Position numbers and translations under genes: made by a program
The notes under the pieces: generated by a model
Told to the model about the DNA's origin: nothing
Database searches by the model: none
The model's input: only the letters and a program-made list of their open reading frames with translations
Assembly (NCBI GenBank): GCA_011109175.1
Contig: RDEW01000013.1
Span: forward strand, 1,322,350 to 1,386,349
Reading direction: 5' to 3'
DNA: 64,000 bases
Source: Dicyema japonicum
Taxonomy: Eukaryota; Dicyemida; Rhombozoa; Dicyemidae
In this document: piece by piece, positions 47,395 through 57,671 of the stretch
Position numbering within the stretch: the first letter of the stretch is position 1
How the letters are laid out: every line of letters starts with the position of its first letter

Positions 47395-48345
47395 AAAAAG
47401 TTAAGGGTCTACAGCTTAGATATTTTTTTCTGGACAGCGAAGAAATAAGCTTCTGGACAGGATTTTCTTGCAAGAAGACTTCCTCAGTACTTTCGCCCCT
47501 TTGAATGAATGTTATAAATCTTTTTCAGGTTCGTCTCGGCAAGGTTTGTCTCCGTAGCTCCATGTGGATAACCAATTGTAGGTTCAATGTACTGCTTGCA
47601 GATGGTATACAATCAATTTATCCATTTGGAGTCACTAGATCTCCCAGAAAAGTTTTTATGAAGTTAATCTTCTTCGTAAAAGGAAGATTTTCACATGGGT
47701 TAAAGAGGTAGAGAAAGTGTGAAGGTAACTCGGAGGATCGTCTGGGTCCTGTTTTGCCGGATAGTTTTCCCGTCTAATTTGACGTCAATCATAGCTTTCC
47801 ATTCTCCTGTTTGACGTGAAAAGGGCAAAATTGACTTCTCCGGACTTGCTCTCAATTTGCTTACATAAAATCACAAACTCAGATTATTCAAGCTGTCCTT
47901 TAATCTATGCGTCGCTTCGATAACACTCTCATCCCTCGATGCAACAACTATTTCATCCGCGTAGGACAGAAATTGTGGAATTGATGAGTCATTCGTAATA
48001 ACATTGAATAATAGGGGAGATAATGGAGAACCCTGAGGAACTACATTTGGTAATTGTCTCGATCGATTACTCTTGCGTATTCGCCCCCTGAGACCGCTCA
48101 AGAATTTTCCCAACCATAACTTTAGATTTTCGTCAATTATAAAATTTTGTGGTGGATGATCTTCATCGGAACAGAATCAAATGCCTTCTGGATGTCGATT
48201 TAGCAGACTAATCGATTTTTCCAATCCGGGTATTTTGTTTAGGTCATCTTTTATGAATTCCTTTAATGTATTTAGATGTGAGACAGTCAATCGCCCCTCT
48301 TTGAAGCCATGCTGAAACCTTGCGTCTTGGAAATAAAAGCAAATA
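47395..48345 (-). mobile_element. Degenerate Jockey-like LINE, RT and 3' region
   Basis: The minus strand reads FQHGFKEGRLTVSHLNTLKE, then (47871-48113) WLGKFLSGLRGRIRKSN, VVPQGSPLSPLLFNVIT and LSYADEIVVASRD. The catalytic box is YADE, so one Asp is lost. Further 3' it matches 24360-24560 (INFIKTFLG; EPTIGYPHGA in shifted frames). Confidence 0.7.
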
Positions 48346-48414
48346 TTTTTCATAACCTATATCAATTTAATTATTAAAAAATTAAAATTAATAATTTGAT
48401 TTTATAAGGTTATC

Positions 48415-48676
48415 TGAAGCAGTTGGGGGTAGATAGGAAGCTCCAGGCCTATCTACAGTCCACTGTGTTAAAGCGGACCCTAGAGAGCTTGACACTGGAG
48501 TATAGGAGGCAGAGCCCTGAGATACCATATGGGCAGAGGGTTCAATTTGACAATGCGCTCTCGGAGTTATTTCAGCAATCAGAATCGAACCTGCCTGAGG
48601 AGGCTGGCGAACAGGCAGGCGAAAAAGGTTGTTGGTCAATAAATATATTAACTTTTTTATTGTTTGTTAAATAAAG
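48415..48676 (+). other. GC-rich open frame of unknown identity
   Basis: An 80-odd codon frame (QLGVDRKLQAYLQSTVLKRT, LESLTLEYRRQSPEIPYGQR, FDNALSELFQQSESNLPEEA) stands out by its GC content in A+T-rich surroundings and ends TTAAATAAAG, a possible poly(A) signal. It could be a terminal exon or a piece of a mobile or foreign element. The reverse strand is open too, so coding is unproven. Confidence 0.3.
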
Positions 48677-48774
48677 ATGAGTAGCTTAATTTGATTTTAT
48701 AAAAAAATAATTATTTAAAAATGTATCGTGTGCTAATGAATGTGCCCTCTAAAATTTAATTAATTTTACTTTTT

Positions 48775-48930
48775 AGTGCCAGACAAATATCCAGATGTTT
48801 TTGGGTTCAAATCTGCTGCGGTACATTCCGGCCAAAAGTTCCATGTATCTACGATACTTCTGAGTTTGAAGAGTAACGACACCATCAGTGATAACCCAAC
48901 TTGAGAACCAGATAGCATAAAAGGACTGAA
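48775..48930 (+). repeat. SINE-1, worn fragment
   Basis: gggttcaaatctgctgcgg, then ccatgtatctacgatact, then agtaacgacaccatcagtg align in order with the B-box, ctccacgcatctacgatgcc and gagtgacgccgtaatcagtg of the SINE at 55088. Confidence 0.6.
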
Positions 48931-48939
48931 ATGGAAAAA

Positions 48940-50680
48940 AATAAGATGGGAATATACCTTGAATCCTTCTCAGTCGGTGTTAATTAGGTTATTTTTAGAC
49001 GTTCTAACACATACATTTACAGAGACCTTCGATAATTGTTTCTGACAATATCCTTATCTTGTAAAAGGAATGAAGTCACTTTGTCTACTAATCAGCGATT
49101 ACTGGCCATTGATGTCTGTTATGGAATAAATCTAATTTGTTATATTCCTTGTTACACAATCTCTGTATGTTAACTTTGACAGATTTATATCAATCTGTTT
49201 GTGTTTGAACTAACAATCCATCTCCAAGAGAACTGGAATTACCCAACCTTGTCACTTGTTGAAATGGATATCTCAAGTTAGATTGGTTCATACTTCAATA
49301 GTCTTGCTAATATTCCATCAGAGACCGGGAATTTTACATTTAAGTCTTAACATAACCGATATTGCTTCCCCTACTATTATTAGATTTTTAAAGCCATCAG
49401 AATTGCTTTGGATTGTATATTTTGTAGTTCATATTAGTGTTCTGACATGAAATCCGATTTTTATTCTTATTCGTAAGAATATTCATTTATTTGTCGATAA
49501 TAGTAACATCGTCATTATTTGTCGATAATAGCTCATTCATTATACATATTTCCTTTAACATCTTTGATTATTCTCATATTTTAACTTCACAGTTCCTTGT
49601 TTTATTCATTTTTTTAGTTTTTTACTTTTTGTAAGCTGCAGGTTACATAAATTTTACTAACTCTTTAGTTTTGTGTAAATCGAGCTTTTCCATCCATAAG
49701 AAGTGATCTCCTTATTGATTGTATTGGTGTCTCGTCATGGAGGTGCGGCAAGTGGTGACAAAAAATGTATGGAGTAATGTATTTGCTGAATTTATTTCTA
49801 ACTGCTGGCAAAAAAAATTTCGACAATCTACTTAAATTGCATGAATAATATGAAGAAATATTTAATAATGCTATTGATGAATGTGAGATTGAAGAAGATA
49901 ATGATGAATATCTCTATGAGGATATAGACACTCATCCACCAAGGTCAAAAACTTTTTGATGGAAAACCTAGAGCAAACATTTTTGATTCCAGACTATTTC
50001 ATGATTTTTATGAATTCAGAAAGTGACAGTAGGAATAAATATAAACATTGAGAGAAATAACTGATTACCTTAAAAATAATGTTCTTTTTGATTATTTATC
50101 GAGATATATGGAAATTTTCTATTTTGGGGAAACCTCAAGTGCCCCAATTAGAGGTCGGGCTGCATCTCACGTGCAACATAACTGAAAGGATAAATAACCT
50201 TAAAGCCTATTTTGTTTAAATAACTAGCTTATTTTGTTTAAAAAATAACTAATTTAAAAATAAAGCCTTTTTTCATTTATAATATTTTAAAATTTTTTGA
50301 TTGAAAATTAATGTCGAATTTTAATTCTGATTATTCGTGAAGCAGTTTTCTGATAGATCCTTACAGAATTAAGAAAAGTTTAATTATTTCTAATTCATTT
50401 CACTGATCACTGCTTTTGAGAATAGTTTGAAAAACTATATTGTCTTACTCTCATCCTTCATAAGTCAATTTAATGTTACCTTAGGAAATGATTTCCAAAA
50501 TAGTCTTGAATTTATCATATTATTAAGTAATCTTGAGCGAATATCGAGGGAATAGTCAATGGCTTTTTGTTTATTTTATTTAAAAAATTAAAATATTTTT
50601 TTAGTTATGATTAACTAAAAGTTTTAAAGTAGAATTAATACTAACAGAAAAAATTTGTGTAAATTATTCTAAATCTCTGA
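48940..50680. other. Long A+T-rich stretch without a supported gene
   Basis: Open frames at 49256-49450 and a plus reading near 49850-49960 (IDECEIEEDNDEYLYEDIDT) are not recognised; the latter has stops on both sides. No repeats with clear ends. Confidence 0.35.
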
Positions 50681-51004
50681 GCCAATGATGTTATGTGGTG
50701 AATACAAGAAGCTGAGCCTTCTTGAGTGCTTGTTCCACCACAATGGAGTTTGTCAAAACTACCGACAAGTTTGCAGAAACGAAGGGAGAACATTGACCAT
50801 TTACCTGACGATTACAAGTTTCAATGTTTTTGTCATTATTTATTACAACTGACAGAATCTCGGTCTACCACGAAAGCAACTCTCTCGACATACATAATAT
50901 CCTTCATAGCTATATTTTCTGGGAGGTCATGACCATCATCAATATATTCGAGAACAGTCTCCACCTAGATTTTGTGATTTCCAAACTTATTTTAGCCCTT
51001 TTTT

Positions 51005-51476
51005 AGATTGCACTATTCGAATTCTGTTAGGTCAATCTGTCCAACTAAGTTCTCACGTGACTTCTATGGAAAGGAATCGACCTTTCTGCTTCATCTTTTG
51101 TGTTCGCACATTCCCACTATTAAATCGTGATATGAACTTCACGAAGGAGTTGTAACTCTATTCTGAGATTAAAATTAAATCAAATTTTCTATGAAAGATT
51201 TTAACATGTCTCCAATTATCTTCAAGTGTGTAATTCATACTTTTATTTATTTCCGAGACTCCTTCTAACCAGAGGAGCCATTTCTCAATCAGATCTAAAA
51301 ATTTTCCAATATTCCAAAGTTTCCTGGTTTTCGAGATTGGGGAAACATTTTCATAAATTATTTTACATTTATCTCGGTATTGTCTCTGAGTTCTTTCATG
51401 ACTGCTTTCAAATATCGGACCAACAGAAATGCAATGAGTCTCAATGAGTTTCTATAACCTGTATGTCCTCAAATAC
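51005..51476 (-). CDS. Unidentified split gene (minus strand)
   Basis: An exon from 51451 follows a 25-nt GT...AG gap (51452-51476). It reads KLIETHCISVGPIFESSHER, TQRQYRDKCKIIYENVSPIS, KTRKLWNIGKFLDLIEKWLL, WLEGVSEINKSMNYTLEDNW. After an in-frame TAG, removable as a 48-nt GT...AG intron, the same frame goes on: YNSFVKFISRFNSGNVRTQK, MKQKGRFLSIEVT. The length and charge pattern look like a helical cytosolic protein. Not recognised; both ends are open. Confidence 0.45.
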
Positions 51477-51597
51477 TAGTTATACTGTTGTTACAATAAT
51501 AGTAGTCTTCAATTAATTTTATATATTTTATTAACTTGTTTAACATTTTAAACTCGTTAAATGTAATTATAAAAAACCAAGAGAAAAATCAAACTAA

Positions 51598-51935
51598 TGA
51601 TCATGACGCGTTACAGTAGAGCTCTATATAGACATGACAAAATCATGATTCGTCGACAGGGAGGAAATGGTCTACCGGTAGAATAAAGAAATGGATCCTT
51701 TTGTTAATCTTTTTGCTAATGGTCGGAACTTGGTTTGGGACACTATTTATGTTGATACATACTCCAAAGAATTTAACCGCTTCAGTCTAGTCCGCAAGAC
51801 CGGCTCGATGATTCAAAGGTTCACAAAAGATCTACGTGAGACTGGTTACTTCGAGAGCGTATCTCGATATCTATCTGAGAGGAAACAGCATTGCCATTCA
51901 AGCTTCCTAACTTTTAATTTATATTTATTTTAAGA
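51598..51935 (+). mobile_element. C-terminal nuclease fragment of nuclease-type LINE
   Basis: YSRALYRHDKIMIRRQG, then (other frame) DPFVNLFANGRNLVWDTIYV and DTYSKEFNRF parallel the C-terminal ...PDG....G+.L.WD.T motif of the LINE at 3680. The frame stops at 51931-51933. An isolated scrap. Confidence 0.5.
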
Positions 51936-52209
51936 AATTTTAACAAATCAAAAAATTATTTGAAATTAATATTTAAAAAAACAAATAGCACTTTAATGGC
52001 TTTTTAATGTATTTGTTCAAAGAAACGTATAAAATCTGAGAGAAATATCTATTTACATTATCTGTTTCTCGAATGATCTCTACTAATCTATATATTTAAT
52101 CTTACTTTTTTTATTTGAGTTTATTTTTTCTTTGATAAAATATTAATAAAAATAATTAAGTCATAGTAAAATTAATTTTTAATGTTAATTATTCGTCATA
52201 GCAACACTA

Positions 52210-52802
52210 ATGTTTCGTGACTCAAATAAGAATCGATACAACAAGAATATTCTCATTGGGAATTGGTATGAAGAACGACAACAAGTTATTATCGACATTA
52301 TTTAGTGGCAACAACACAAATATACACCCACCACAACATATGAGCACGAGTTTAAGCTTGTTAACCAGAATATGACAAAAAGGAACTGTATAAGACAACC
52401 ACTGGAACAACTTAATAAGCATGTAACGATTATTTATAATGTGGACATTTAACAACTGTGATTCTCAATCAACTCCATATATTACCTGGTATGAGGAGAA
52501 CTACAATGGAAGAGAACAAAATAGTAGAATCCCTCCAAAACGGACGTGGAAGTCAAATGACATGTGTTGGTTTCCTGAAAAGTCAGATTACCCAGCAGAA
52601 GGTTGATTTTAGTTTAAAGTAAGGTGAACCGATGAGATTTGGTATTTTGAACAAACTCGAGGACCGATGGAGAAAAGATCAAAGAGAAGCCCTCAAGCCT
52701 TCATTTTTGTCTGAAAACAAAGAATTATATGGAAATTTCAGTGAAATCCCAAATTCAGAGCAAACTAACAAAATAGTGTGTTCAATATCCAATAACCCGT
52801 AA
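52210..52802 (+). CDS. CFAP107: CFAP107 (C1orf158) homologue, ciliary microtubule inner protein
   Basis: Exon 1 (from ATG 52210) has NRYNKNILIGNWYEERQQ. It joins exon 2 after a 21-nt intron (52285-52305). After TPTTYEHEFKLVNQ and an apparent one-base insertion near 52437 the frame continues TPYITWYEENYNGREQNSR, IPPKRTWKSNDMCWFPEKSD. A 22-nt intron (52602-52623) follows, then EPMRFGILNKLEDRWRKDQR and a stop at 52800. Human CFAP107 has the same order: YSNKVLIGNWLEER, then STYDDHYN, LPPLRTW and LWLPEKSDFP, then YGLYEQL. The family lines the inside of axonemal doublet microtubules, which fits a ciliated animal. The start is the first ATG; human has about ten more N-terminal residues. Confidence 0.75.
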
Positions 52803-52933
52803 TTTAATGATTTATTGAGATATAATAAAATATCACACAAATTACAACTGAGAGGCCAAGGAACACCAATTAGTAAGGATCCTCAGCCTTCATTAGACAA
52901 GTTGGTGTTAACTTGAACATTTTAATTTCTAAT

Positions 52934-53795
52934 TTATTTAACAAAATAATTTGAAACAGTATTTGAATTATATCTTCTTTTTATGCATACACGTGAGTTA
53001 ACTGCTGGCTCATCCTCACCCTCTCTCCGTATTCTATCACCATATTTAGGGTCAACATAATAATCACAGGTGAAATCAGAGTCAAGTGTTTGAATCATAC
53101 ATTTAGTTTTTCACATCCAAAATTTCAAAAAAAACTGTTGTAAAACCAATTAACTACTCACGTGAACCCAAAACGCTCCAACAGTTACCTCATCTTATCC
53201 CAATGATCCCACCTTTAGCACAACCAAGCACATGTAGGGTGTATAACCGGATGGTCATAATCGCACAGGCATAGGAAATTGGGATTCTATCTGTTCTTAG
53301 GAAATTGGGATTCCAGATGAGTCTTTTCGAGAAATCCGTAGCTACTTGACTTTGAATGACTTTTTCATTTCAGCTATTCGAAGACGGACCAAGACACGAG
53401 AGATGTTGTCCGCCCAGAAGATTGATGATACGTTTTTTGATAGCATTATTAGGAATTCAGTCGTTAACTATATCAAGTCGTGACTCAATGAACTCATTCT
53501 CCGGAATAGTTCTAAGTGTGCGAACAGTCACTGAGTTCTTATTTGAGGAACATGTCTTTATAAATTTAAACTCTCAAACAATCAAGAACGATTAGGCATA
53601 AATCCTATTAATTTTCACGACAAAATGGTTAACTTTCTAAGTAGTACGAAAAAGGATAATCTGTTTTCCCCACTCCAGAAGGAATTCACACATCCGCAAA
53701 GACTGAACGTTTCTTCCCTTTCCGTTGGTTCTGGGTGAACTTGTATGTGACATTGAAGGATTCTCTGCTTCTGTGACCGTAGGAATTGAACACAT
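52934..53795 (-). CDS. Unidentified split gene, convergent with CFAP107
   Basis: Exon 1 from ATG 53795 reads MCSIPTVTEAENPSMSHTSS, then GRNVQSLRMCEFLLEWGKQI. Later exons: RTIPENEFIESRLDIVND, EFLIMLSKNVSSIFWADNIS, EMKKSFKVK, IWNPNFLRTDRIPISYACAI, RWDHWDKMR. The last exon is MIQTLDSDFTCDYYVDPKYG, DRIRREGEDEPAVNSRVCIK, with stop 52934-52936. Well-supported introns: 53374-53397 (24 nt) and 53323-53345 (23 nt). Other joins (about 35-55 nt gaps) are tentative. Possibly a membrane-associated protein; not recognised. Its 3' end faces that of CFAP107 about 130 bp away. Confidence 0.45.
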
Positions 53796-54137
53796 TTAAT
53801 TAACTGTTAACATTTTCCAAATGGATACTGGGTAATAATGTAAATTACTTGAACCATGGATCTCAGTGGACCACTCAAGAAGAGTCCGAAAATTGATAGA
53901 ATCCTGGATTATCTGATTAGTTGGCTGTAATACCTTCTTTCGATTAGAGAAAAGCAATGTTCACCAATTCCAAGATCAGTAACGAGAATTCGTTCACTGT
54001 AGGCATAATTCAAACAATATACCTTTAAGATTGATTTTTATTTTAACCATAAATGATCAACTAGTAAATTTTGCAAAAATATATAAATTAGTGGATTAAA
54101 CATTATTTAAAGTAAATACATTATTTACATTAATAAT

Positions 54138-54634
54138 TCAAAGCAGAAAACCATCATTCAGTGTATCCACCATTTTAGAGAGTAAAATATTCCAAGCCTC
54201 CTCAATATTTTCTTCATAATTGTCTCCCAACATGTCCCGAATAACACTGATAATCGCCTCTATGAAAGATTTAAAGTATTCCCCCCTTGAATCCTTTAAT
54301 ATATTTTGTGTTTAGCTCCAATTTTTAAGAAAAAAGGGATTTGACGTCATCGAAATTGTTAATATTAGTAATCATCGTATTAAGACTTATTGCAATCCTC
54401 TTGAAGTGGGCATTGGATAAATCATTCGAAACTATTTCTCCCCAAGTTCACCAAAATTAAAGAATTTTTTATATTCTGGATGTCTTCTGAATACTTCCGT
54501 GAATATAAGCATTCCAAAATTGGTAAGATTGTAAGAACATACCCTCCAAGTCAACTCAATAATCTAACCTGACTAACTAAGCCAACCTTTATGTGTTTGC
54601 TTGTCAATTCATTTTTCGACGTTCTGTTGCCCAT
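54138..54634 (-). CDS. Globin-family heme protein with tiny intron
   Basis: Exon 1 (54578-54634, MGNRTSKNELTSKHIKVGL) joins LTWRVCSYNLTNFGMLIFTE after a 23-nt intron (54555-54577). Helix A Trp, the PEYKKFFNF block with CD1 Phe, FKRIAISLNTMITNINNFDD (E region), KIGAKHKIY with proximal F8 His, and a C-terminal EYFKSFIEAIISVIRDMLGD with EEAWNILLSKMVDTL follow the globin fold in order. Total is about 158 residues, normal for a single-domain globin. Three single-base deletions appear necessary (near 54432, 54325 and 54298). The first could instead be a 20-nt intron at 54430-54450, but globin spacing argues against it. The usual E7 His is not obvious at its expected place. Confidence 0.7.
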
Positions 54635-55087
54635 TAATGAGCGTAAACTAACCAATATTATTTATATTGACATGTTTTCTCTAAACCCTCATTTTAATCA
54701 TTATTTCAAGTCACGTAATTGAAATTATTGGATTTTTCAAATTTGGTCGCCTCGGCAACATTCTCCGTCATCGACTGGAAAGACTTCTACCACATCTCTT
54801 TGGTGATTAATTTCAGATTTAGTTTAATCTCCAGATATTATTGGAATTCTTTGTTCAATTACGTAACATTGGTTGTTTAACTGACGTTAGGTTTATTTAC
54901 TGTAATATTGGTTAAATGACTTATGAGAAGAAAGTCACATAAACAGATCTTGAGAGATATCCCCAAATACTAATGATTAGGGAAATTCAATCAATATTGA
55001 TAGGAGAGAATACAAATAATATATAATTAATTATTTAAACAATTCATATGAAAAAATTAATATGATTTGTCTCATATTGGTCTGAAT

Positions 55088-55404
55088 AGCCGGGTGGCAT
55101 AGTGGCTAGGGCTAACCTAAAGTGGCTTAGGTTACGGGTTCGATTCTCGCTGCTGTTCACCTAGTGGAAGGCTCCACGCATCTACGATGCCAAAAGGGTT
55201 TTACGAGTGACGCCGTAATCAGTGGATACTCACTGCGGAACTGGATTGTTTAGAAAGGACCCACACACAAAAAAAAAAGAAGTGAAGATCATTCCTTGGT
55301 TCTACGATTAGTTAAAATTAACTGTTCTTTACTTAAATAAAGTGTGTGTCCTGCTATGCGGAGCTATAAATATTATGGCTCTCGTGAAAAAGGCTATTAA
55401 AAAA
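55088..55404 (+). repeat. SINE-1, complete copy with 12-bp target duplication
   Basis: A 317-bp insertion flanked by attggtctgaat (55076-55087 and 55405-55416). The head is tRNA-like with an A-box (tggcatagtggctaggg) and B-box (gggttcgattctcg), the RNA polymerase III promoter layout. A short A run follows gacccacacac, and the 3' end is A-rich. The best reference copy of the family in the window. Confidence 0.9.
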
Positions 55405-55589
55405 ATTGGTCTGAATCAATCAGTCTTATATCTGTGCTGTCAATAACCATGATAAAACATAAATTGACAGAATACTAAATTGTTGTGAGTAAACCAGTTC
55501 TCCATTCAGTCAATAAAGTTAATGATCGGAAATAAATATGTAATCATGGGTTAATCACTTGAACCAAGTTTCTATTGAGACGTAAAACT

Positions 55590-55730
55590 GAAGATAGAAG
55601 TCTCGCAGAGTTTGCTTTTAAACCTGTTCTATTCAACACTCTCATGGCTAATATACAGCTACTGAGGACATCAATATGGAAATTCTTCTTATGCAAATGA
55701 CGTCCTTGTGCCAAGTTTCGAGAAAGATAT
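55590..55730 (+). mobile_element. Jockey/CR1-like RT scrap
   Basis: Broken frame with AFKPVLFNTLMANIQLL and, shifted, a Y.NDVLV block. It corresponds to LSPLLFNVLM...YAYDVLLSD of the LINE at 9.1 kb. Confidence 0.5.
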
Positions 55731-55732
55731 AA

Positions 55733-55822
55733 AGATATAAATAATCTATCCTATCTTTGAAGATAAAAGATATAAATAATCTATCCTATCTTTGAAGATA
55801 AAAGATATAAATAATCTATCCT
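55733..55822 (+). repeat. Tandem repeat, 35 bp unit, about 2.6 copies
   Basis: The unit agatataaataatctatcc followed by tatctttgaagataaa repeats with an exact 35-bp step (55741, 55776, 55811). It has no obvious function. Confidence 0.85.
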
Positions 55823-56190
55823 ATAGATATAATAATCTAAGGAAAAGCTATTAGAAAAAATAAGTCTTTCATGTAATTCTATCACAAGAAAATTGCGATT
55901 TAAAAAGGAGATTTTCTTCTTTGTGTTCAAATACGTCATCATACTCATCCTTAATAATGGCTTCGAGGGCTAATTAAACTAACATAAAGGTATCAAACTT
56001 GTCTTAAAGAAAAACTAAAAAAGAACTCACAATTGAAGAAAACGATCTGATGTAACAAATCAAACGGAAATAAATGAAAAAAATAGTTAACTCTGAAAGA
56101 GTCACTCTAGATACTAATACAGTGTTTCTCAACGGGGGCGATTAGCCCCTATATTTGTCCAGAGGCAATTTTTAATTAATGATTTTTTAA

Positions 56191-56493
56191 ATTATTTATT
56201 AACCCCGGATACACCGAGAAAGAAGTTAAAGTAACCAACTAATTAAGTGCATCCAGTTTCCACTTCTACAGAAACAGCATAAAGGGTAAGACGTCATTAC
56301 ATGCAGTTGTGAAAACCCCTCCAGTGGAGTGGGGAAGAGCAAATGATCCTTTTTCATGCCGGCCTGGCACTGGGCGTCACCTAGACAGGTGGATCACATG
56401 ACGCCACTCTATTAGGAAGAGAGAGGAGGAACAGACAAGCAAGCAGAAAATTTAAACCAATTAACCACGCAGCACCACATGGCGCCACGCGGC
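56191..56493 (-). repeat. SINE-2 dispersed repeat, copy 3
   Basis: Near-identical to 201-513, including gccggcctggcactgggcgt and cacgcagcaccacatggcg. It lies within the hAT element close to its left end. Confidence 0.8.
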
Positions 56494-56522
56494 AAATCCG
56501 ATTTTCAGGTTTCAGCATTTTT

Positions 56523-56873
56523 TTAGCTGACATAGACTGGAACTCTTGGAGTACTTTTCATTGAACTTTTTAAGTACGAGGTTCCAGCCACCTCTAGGTA
56601 TTTTTCCAAATCTTTGTTTCGTGGCAAGAAAAATCTGAGATACCCACTCAGCTTCAGAGACACAGTGGACCTCTTCAATAATGGCAGATAGTGAATGCAA
56701 GTTGGTTTTGGCACCAATATTCCAACGATGTTGATATTAGTTCTTGTGACATTATCCAGCCCCACAGACAACGGTCCTGCTTCTACTATACTATCTTCTT
56801 TATTTGATTTTGCAGGAAGACCCATAGGATTCGATTTCTCTGTATGATTAGAAACGGACATGCAACACCACAA
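56523..56873 (-). other. Open frame inside the hAT element
   Basis: The first half reads SNHTEKSNPMGLPAKSNKED. After one frame change, the more protein-like continuation is NLHSLSAIIEEVHCVSEAEW, VSQIFLATKQRFGKIPRGGW, ending LCQLKKC. It may be a transposase-associated domain or a captured exon; not recognised. Confidence 0.35.
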
Positions 56874-57671
56874 CTATAATAGTTATGAAATATTTAAACT
56901 TAAATTTATTTTAAATAATTAAATAATATAGCATGCATGGTATCTGTTAAAAAATAAAAAAATAAATATTTTCTTCTGGTTTTAAATAAAATAAGCCCAT
57001 GTGTTTGCAAATGGTGTTGAGTTTGATAACGAAGCGATTATCCATCTCGTTTATTAGAACACGAGCAACGCAAGCATCTTCAATCACTAGAAAAAGATAT
57101 TGAATTAAAAGTCATAATTTAGTCTCTGCGATTGATAATAGCCATGGTCGGAAATGTTGTGCATTTATGGGGAAGAAGCGTAATAATTTGAGCATCTGCA
57201 AAAGACTAGACATCAGAATAGAATCCCAAATAAGAGCATCTACCAAACCTTCACTAAAGTAAAGGGTTTTTGAAAAAATTACCAAGTAATCATAATATTA
57301 CTATAGTTATTATAGTGGGGAGTTAAATTATTGACAAGGGTTAAAATTTTATAGGGGCGATACAAAAAAAAGTTGAGAAACACTGATCTAATATATAAAA
57401 CTACGGGATTTGTAAAAAGTAGAGATGGGTACTGGCAAACAGTCCAAGTTGCATGATTTACAGCACTCATCTCATTTACTAACCGCTTGTTTTGTTAATA
57501 ATAACAACCTCCTAATAACTATACCACCCTGACCTAACTTCATTAGTAATCCAATGTATTTTTTTAAATCAAAAATGAAGGACAAGTCTGTCGTTAAAGA
57601 TCAATAGTCTTGTAAATAAAGCAGTTGTTTATTAATAAATCATATATTAATGAGAACAAAATAAGTGAGCA

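Larger units (their letters stand above)
56120..57385 (-). mobile_element. hAT-type DNA transposon with TIRs and 8-bp target duplication
   Basis: The ends cagtgtttctcaac and the complement of gttgagaaacactg are perfect over 14 bp and match the hAT end consensus (CAGTG.TTCTCAA). Flanks tactaata and atctaata are 8 bp with 6 matches, fitting an aged hAT duplication. Minus-strand frames survive (about 57240-57090, DALIWDSILMSSLLQMLKLL; about 57080-56990, IEDACVARVLINEMDNRF; 56873-56523). A SINE-2 copy is nested at 56191-56493. Confidence 0.7.

Noticed and set aside
53356-53595. Plus-strand gene of 79 codons
   Set aside because: The minus strand over the same span gives a better exon series with 23-24 nt introns and continuous protein-like sequence.
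54430-54450. A 20-nt intron in the globin at GTGAAC...ATAG
   Set aside because: It keeps the frame but removes residues needed for normal spacing between CD1 Phe and the E helix; a single missing base fits better. Not fully excluded.
44290-54634. Ciliate genome (Paramecium-like short introns)
   Set aside because: TAA, TAG and TGA all act as normal stops at conserved protein ends, and the protein set and retroelements are animal-like.
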